A stretch of 64,000 nucleotides of DNA from Caldilineaceae bacterium (GTDB taxonomy: Bacteria; Chloroflexota; Anaerolineae; Caldilineales; Caldilineaceae). Position 1 is the stretch's first letter. Every line of letters begins with the position of its first letter. The position numbers and the translations under genes are program-made. Under the pieces are notes generated by a model, which searched no databases, was not told where the DNA came from, and worked only from the letters and a program-made list of their open reading frames with translations. Below are positions 61,029-64,000 of the stretch, in pieces. The stretch lies in NCBI GenBank assembly GCA_958295845.1, contig OY282376.1:4353022-4417021 (forward strand). The letters run 5' to 3'.

Positions 61029-61408
61029 GTCAGTGTGATTTCTTTTTTTTCTGGATCTTCTTCAATTTCGCAGACGTTTCCTCGCCGTCTTGGATGGGTC
61101 ACAGGCAGCAAGCTTATGGGCAAATAACAGACTTACGGGGGTCCTCCCTCGTCTCCAGTAAACCTGCCAGCTGGAGTCATGGGGTCGTCATGACAGTTTG
61201 TACTCAGTAATGCCGATTCATGTTTCGACATAGGGCTATTATATCACTGATTTTGAGGTAATTGCCCTGTCTACACGGGTGAATTTTGGATTTTGGGGCG
61301 GGAACGGGCCGGCGAGGAGATTACGCGGTAGGTGGCTGGAACTGTTTACCGGCTCTTGGAGAGACGCAAGGCGGGGGCCAGGCCGGACCCGTCGATTAGG
61401 GGACGCCA

Positions 61409-61429
61409 GGGCAGGCACAAGGCCTGCCC
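61409..61429. repeat. REP-like palindrome
   Basis: GGGCAGGC (61409-61416) and GCCTGCCC (61422-61429) form an 8-bp stem around ACAAG. The sequence GGGCAGGCACAAGGCCTGCC is of a type I recall as a dispersed intergenic palindrome in many genomes. It is not followed by a T-run. Confidence 0.6.
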
Positions 61430-61496
61430 CTACAGAACCGTTCGGGGGATGACGGGGTTGGGGGGCACTGGCTGGAGACAGCAGGTGGGGGAGGAG

Positions 61497-61606
61497 ACAC
61501 TGTTGGCTAGACATTATGCTGGGGAAGAATACATACGGTGGCTAACAAGGGCGGGGCGTTGCGGGGGCGCAGCCCCCGCACAAGGGAGGGCCGAAGGCCC
61601 GGACGC
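61497..61606. repeat. 110-bp palindromic dispersed repeat, copy 2
   Basis: This is the second copy of the element at 46224-46333, in the same orientation and of the same length. The central hairpin here is perfect (GCGGGGGC / GCA / GCCCCCGC at 61561-61579) and GGGCCGAAGGCCC follows. A degenerate GAGAGGA heptamer tract lies just after it at about 61617-61650. Confidence 0.85.
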
Positions 61607-61686
61607 CCAAAGGCAAGGAGAGAGGGAAGAGGAGAGAGGAGTGAGAGAACCCGTTGGCCGGCGGTGCGGGGTCGAGGGGGATGAGG

Positions 61687-62778
61687 TCAGGGTTTGGTAG
61701 GCGAAGTGAGTGTATCGGACCAGGGCTGGGCTTGGGAGCGGACGGGTTGGCCGGTTTCGGCGGCTTGGGCGGAGAGGATGTCGAGGTAGCGGTCCTGGCA
61801 GGCTTCGGCGAGGGAGTAGGCTTCTTCGCCGCCGTTTATGTATGCGGCCATGCGGAGGAGGAGGTCGGCGACGGCGATTTCGTCGTCGGTGAGTTCGGCG
61901 GGTAGGGTGGGGTTGCGGTACCACCAGTGTTCGCCGGCCTGGATGCCCTCGAGGTAGTTGCCTTCGAGATTGCCTTCGGCGCCGGCGCTATGTCGGGTGA
62001 AGGTGAGGTGGATGGGGGTGAGGAAGTCCTGGAGGTAGGCGGCTTTGTCGTCGATGATTTCGCCGCGTTCGCCGCGCACGAGGAGGCGCTGGCCGCGGAC
62101 CCAGGAGAAGTACTGGTCGGAGGTGAAGTCGAGGATGCCGAGGCGGTCGCCGAAGTCGAAGGCGGCTATGAGCTGTACGGAGTCGGCGACTTTTTCTTCG
62201 AGGGGTGGACCCTGTCGGGTGGGGCCCTGGAGGAGGGGGGAGGTGAAGCGGCGGGCGGTTACGGTTGCCTGTTCGGCGCCGATTCCGAGGAAACGGCGGA
62301 TGAGGCTGACGCCGTGGTAGCCATGGGCGGCGGAGAGCTGGACCTGGCTGATACGGCCGAGACGGCCGCTGTGGGCGAAGGCGAGACGGGCGGCGTGGTG
62401 GGGCTGGCGATGATACTGCTCGGCGACCTGGATGCGGGCGCCCTGTTGTTGCAGAGCCCACAGATCGGTCATTTCTTCCACTGTGGTGGCGGGGGGTGTT
62501 TCGGAAAGGACGGGCATGTCCAGTTCGGCCAACTGGCGGATGACGTGCGGATTGGCCTGCCAGGAGACGCTGGTGACGACGAAATCTGGCGCTTCGGCGG
62601 CGATCATTTCGGCGGGTGAGCGGTAGATGTTGACGCCGTGCGCGGCGGCCAGGTCGAAGGCGCGTTGGGGGCGGCGGGCGGCGAGGCCGGCGACCTGCAG
62701 CTTGTCTGGGAGGGCGCGGGCGGCGCGCAGGAACCAGTTTACGCGCCATCCGGCGCCGACGATGCCGAAGCGGGCCAT
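61687..62778 (-). CDS. Gfo/Idh/MocA family oxidoreductase
   Basis: The 363-residue product has the NAD-binding start FGIVGAGWRVNWFLRAARAL and VVTSVSWQANPHVIRQLAEL. The usual EKP substrate-loop motif is replaced by LSETPPATTVEE, so the catalytic lysine is absent. Family members oxidise sugars or sugar acids, but this one may be non-catalytic or use a different mechanism. The ATG overlaps the upstream gene's TAA by one base (TAATG), so the two are coupled. The next stretch downstream is the gene-free repeat island. Confidence 0.88.
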   Translation of the reverse strand: MARFGIVGAGWRVNWFLRAARALPDKLQVAGLAARRPQRAFDLAAAHGVNIYRSPAEMIAAEAPDFVVTSVSWQANPHVIRQLAELDMPVLSETPPATTVEEMTDLWALQQQGARIQVAEQYHRQPHHAARLAFAHSGRLGRISQVQLSAAHGYHGVSLIRRFLGIGAEQATVTARRFTSPLLQGPTRQGPPLEEKVADSVQLIAAFDFGDRLGILDFTSDQYFSWVRGQRLLVRGERGEIIDDKAAYLQDFLTPIHLTFTRHSAGAEGNLEGNYLEGIQAGEHWWYRNPTLPAELTDDEIAVADLLLRMAAYINGGEEAYSLAEACQDRYLDILSAQAAETGQPVRSQAQPWSDTLTSPTKP

Positions 62779-63899
62779 TATTCTTCCTCCGTGTGTGCGA
62801 CTCTGTGAGCTCGGTCATTTTGTGGTGGGCGAGGGGGTAGGCGGCGCCCATTGCGACCGCCGCCGCGGCCGCTGTAGGGGAGGCCGGGCTGCCAGTCGGC
62901 GGGCGGTTGGGGCGTAAAGTCATCGAGGGGAATGGAAACGGGAACGCCGCCGTTGCGAATGGAGACGTAGGCGGCTTCGCAGAGCTCGAGGGCGGCTAAG
63001 GATCCTTCAGCGATCGAGTAGTCGGGTTGGGCGCGGTCGATCTGCGCGGCGAGGTTTTCGAGGTGGCGCTGGTGGTTGGTGACGTTTCCTTGCTCGAATT
63101 CAAACAGTTGTCCCCGTGGATGGTCTGCGTTGAGAAGGCGGAAGCGGGGGTCCCAGCCGTAGAAGTCGATGGCGCCGCGGGTACCGATGAGGCGGAAGAG
63201 GGTGTTTGCACCTGGTTCGGAGATGGTGACGTAATCGCCGGTATTCATGACGACGCGGGCGCCGGAGGCGGTCTGGGCGTAGGTGACGGCGAGCGTTTCG
63301 ACCTGCATGCTGTCGCGGTAGGTGCGGGTGCTGGTGTCGCAGGCGGCCAGAACGTATTCGACGGGGTCGCTTTTGGTCAGCTCGACGAAGAAGTTGAGCC
63401 AGTGGATGCCGGCATTGATGATGTCCCAGCCGGTGCATTGGATTTCGACGAGTTTGAGCTGGCCGATCTCGCCGCCGTGAACGCGCTGGAGGATTTGGGT
63501 GCTGTGGTCGGCCACAAGGAGACCGTGGGGTACGACCATGGGGAGATTGCGGGCGCGAATGAGCTCCAGGATCCGGCGGCCGCTGGCATGGGTGTCGGCC
63601 AGCGGTTTTTCGACGAGAATGCCTTTGAGAGGAAGTTGCAGGGCGGCCTGGGTGACGTCCAGGTGGGAGGGCGGCCAGGTGGAGACGCAGACGATGTCGG
63701 TGGGGCAGGCGGCGAAGAGTTCGGCATGGTCTGGGAAGGTGAGGACGCCAGGGTACAACTCCCGGACGGCTGCGCGCGCCTCGGCCTGGATGTCGGCGAC
63801 GGCGACGAGGTTGAAGCGGTGCGAGGCGGTGAGGGCGGCCATGCTGGCCTTGCCTCCGGCGCCCGCGCCGATGACTGCGGCGGTGTATTGGTGGGACAC
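62778..63899 (-). CDS. Gfo/Idh/MocA family oxidoreductase with canonical EKP motif
   Basis: The 373-residue product begins TAAVIGAGAGGKASMAALTA and has DIVCVSTWPPSHLDVTQAAL and the canonical GILVEKPLADTHASG motif with the catalytic lysine. CTGWDIINAGIHWLNFFVEL is the substrate-domain block with the His. It likely dehydrogenates a sugar or polyol. The C-terminal 30 residues are Pro/Arg-rich and appear disordered. It overlaps the second dehydrogenase by one base, suggesting a two-enzyme step or a hetero-oligomer. Confidence 0.92.
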   Translation of the reverse strand: MSHQYTAAVIGAGAGGKASMAALTASHRFNLVAVADIQAEARAAVRELYPGVLTFPDHAELFAACPTDIVCVSTWPPSHLDVTQAALQLPLKGILVEKPLADTHASGRRILELIRARNLPMVVPHGLLVADHSTQILQRVHGGEIGQLKLVEIQCTGWDIINAGIHWLNFFVELTKSDPVEYVLAACDTSTRTYRDSMQVETLAVTYAQTASGARVVMNTGDYVTISEPGANTLFRLIGTRGAIDFYGWDPRFRLLNADHPRGQLFEFEQGNVTNHQRHLENLAAQIDRAQPDYSIAEGSLAALELCEAAYVSIRNGGVPVSIPLDDFTPQPPADWQPGLPYSGRGGGRNGRRLPPRPPQNDRAHRVAHTEEE

Positions 63900-63917
63900 T
63901 TTGCTTGCTCCGTGATA

Positions 63918-63966
63918 CGTATTTCGTATTGCGTGTTGCGTATTTCGTATTGCTTATTGCTTATTG
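63918..63966. repeat. Heptanucleotide tandem repeat upstream of the dehydrogenase pair
   Basis: Seven units of seven bases read CGTATTT, CGTATTG, CGTGTTG, CGTATTT, CGTATTG, CTTATTG and CTTATTG, directly before the start of the dehydrogenase gene. It is AT-rich and lies where a promoter would be expected. Confidence 0.9.
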
Positions 63967-64000
63967 CGTTGTCTGGGGTTAGAGAGTTGGTCGCGAGACT

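Larger units (their letters stand above)
60403..61686. other. Gene-free repeat island with two related modules
   Basis: No frame in these 1284 bases looks like a real gene. Two related modules lie in tandem: module A (about 60468-60835) and module B (about 60893-61150). They share CCTACTCGATTCAGGCAG (60570) / CCTATTCGATTCAGGCAG (60926) and TTCCTCGCCGTCTTTGGA (60743) / TTCCTCGCCGTCTTGGA (61078). Each has a minus-strand TATAAT at its left end (60468, 60893), and a third TATAAT is at 61238, the last two as extended -10 boxes. The region also holds two tandem arrays, a REP-like hairpin and a 110-bp dispersed repeat. Confidence 0.7.

Noticed and set aside
60863..61123. 86-codon minus-strand frame through the 10-bp array in module B
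   Set aside because: The array length is not compatible with a maintained frame in module A, and the related module has stops in the matching frame, so it is not a conserved peptide.
61239..61514. 91-codon minus-strand frame near the REP-like palindrome
   Set aside because: Its most protein-like part is just the translation of the palindromic repeat.

Overview
The window is GC-rich bacterial chromosome with tight gene packing and no tRNA, rRNA, CRISPR array, phage or intact insertion sequence that I can see. Gene order in the ribosomal block, zinc-ribbon forms of several ribosomal proteins, a TrpB2-type tryptophan synthase, MsrPQ, heavy use of GTG/TTG starts and many sulfatase/Gfo-Idh/RraA-type accessory genes suggest a Chloroflexota bacterium, perhaps Caldilineales/Anaerolineae-like. 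That placement is inference from recalled family resemblance, not a search.

Layout. 1-13735 (+): the 3' part of the S10 operon joined to the spc and alpha operons (rplP partial to rplO, secY, adk, map, rpmJ, rpsM, rpsK, rpsD, rpoA, rplQ, truA, rplM, rpsI), closed by a strong terminator at 13765. infA is missing from its usual place between map and rpmJ. 13862-16558 (+): a MogA/MoaB-like protein, thioredoxin with its own promoter and terminator, and TrpB2. 16597-21060 (-): a glycolytic operon gap-pgk-(125-aa unknown)-tpiA, followed by an M50-like membrane protein. 21290-28014 (+): folC, a lipoprotein, a thiolase/DUF35 pair, a winged-helix protein and a small Cys-rich protein. 28106-29859 (-): the MsrPQ periplasmic methionine-sulfoxide repair pair. 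30194-36016 (+): DUF2231 membrane protein, OmpR/histidine-kinase pair, membrane-anchored HtrA protease with a PepSY-like tail, a methyltransferase and a TPR-like protein.

36097-39943 (-): sulfatase, DUF433/DUF5615 toxin-antitoxin-like pair (toxin split by an amber codon), FAH-family hydrolase and RraA-like aldolase. 40442-43668 (+): a RecB/Cas4-like nuclease, DUF2283 protein, AAA ATPase and a TOPRIM/DUF4276-like partner cut by an in-frame TGA; this looks like a decayed defence cassette of lower GC than its neighbours. 43706-46153 (+): recJ. 46416-52525 (-): an envelope-glycan cluster (CslA-like GT2, DUF2064, DPM-like GT2, EamA transporter, GT39-like membrane transferase) with overlapping genes. 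52726-55919 (-): DoxX, YeeE/YedE thiosulfate-type permease, DoxX and an ABC ATPase. 56022-60402 (-): polar amino-acid ABC receptor, two permeases, a methyltransferase and a short B12/radical SAM protein. 61687-63899 (-): two overlapping Gfo/Idh/MocA dehydrogenases.

The least explained material is non-coding. A 1.28-kb gene-free island (60403-61686) holds two related modules, each with a consensus TATAAT box on the minus strand and a different internal 10/20-bp tandem array. A 110-bp palindromic element occurs twice (46224 and 61497), and degenerate heptanucleotide tandem repeats recur at gene ends across the window. Two accessory effector genes are each broken by a single nonsense codon while their partners stay intact.
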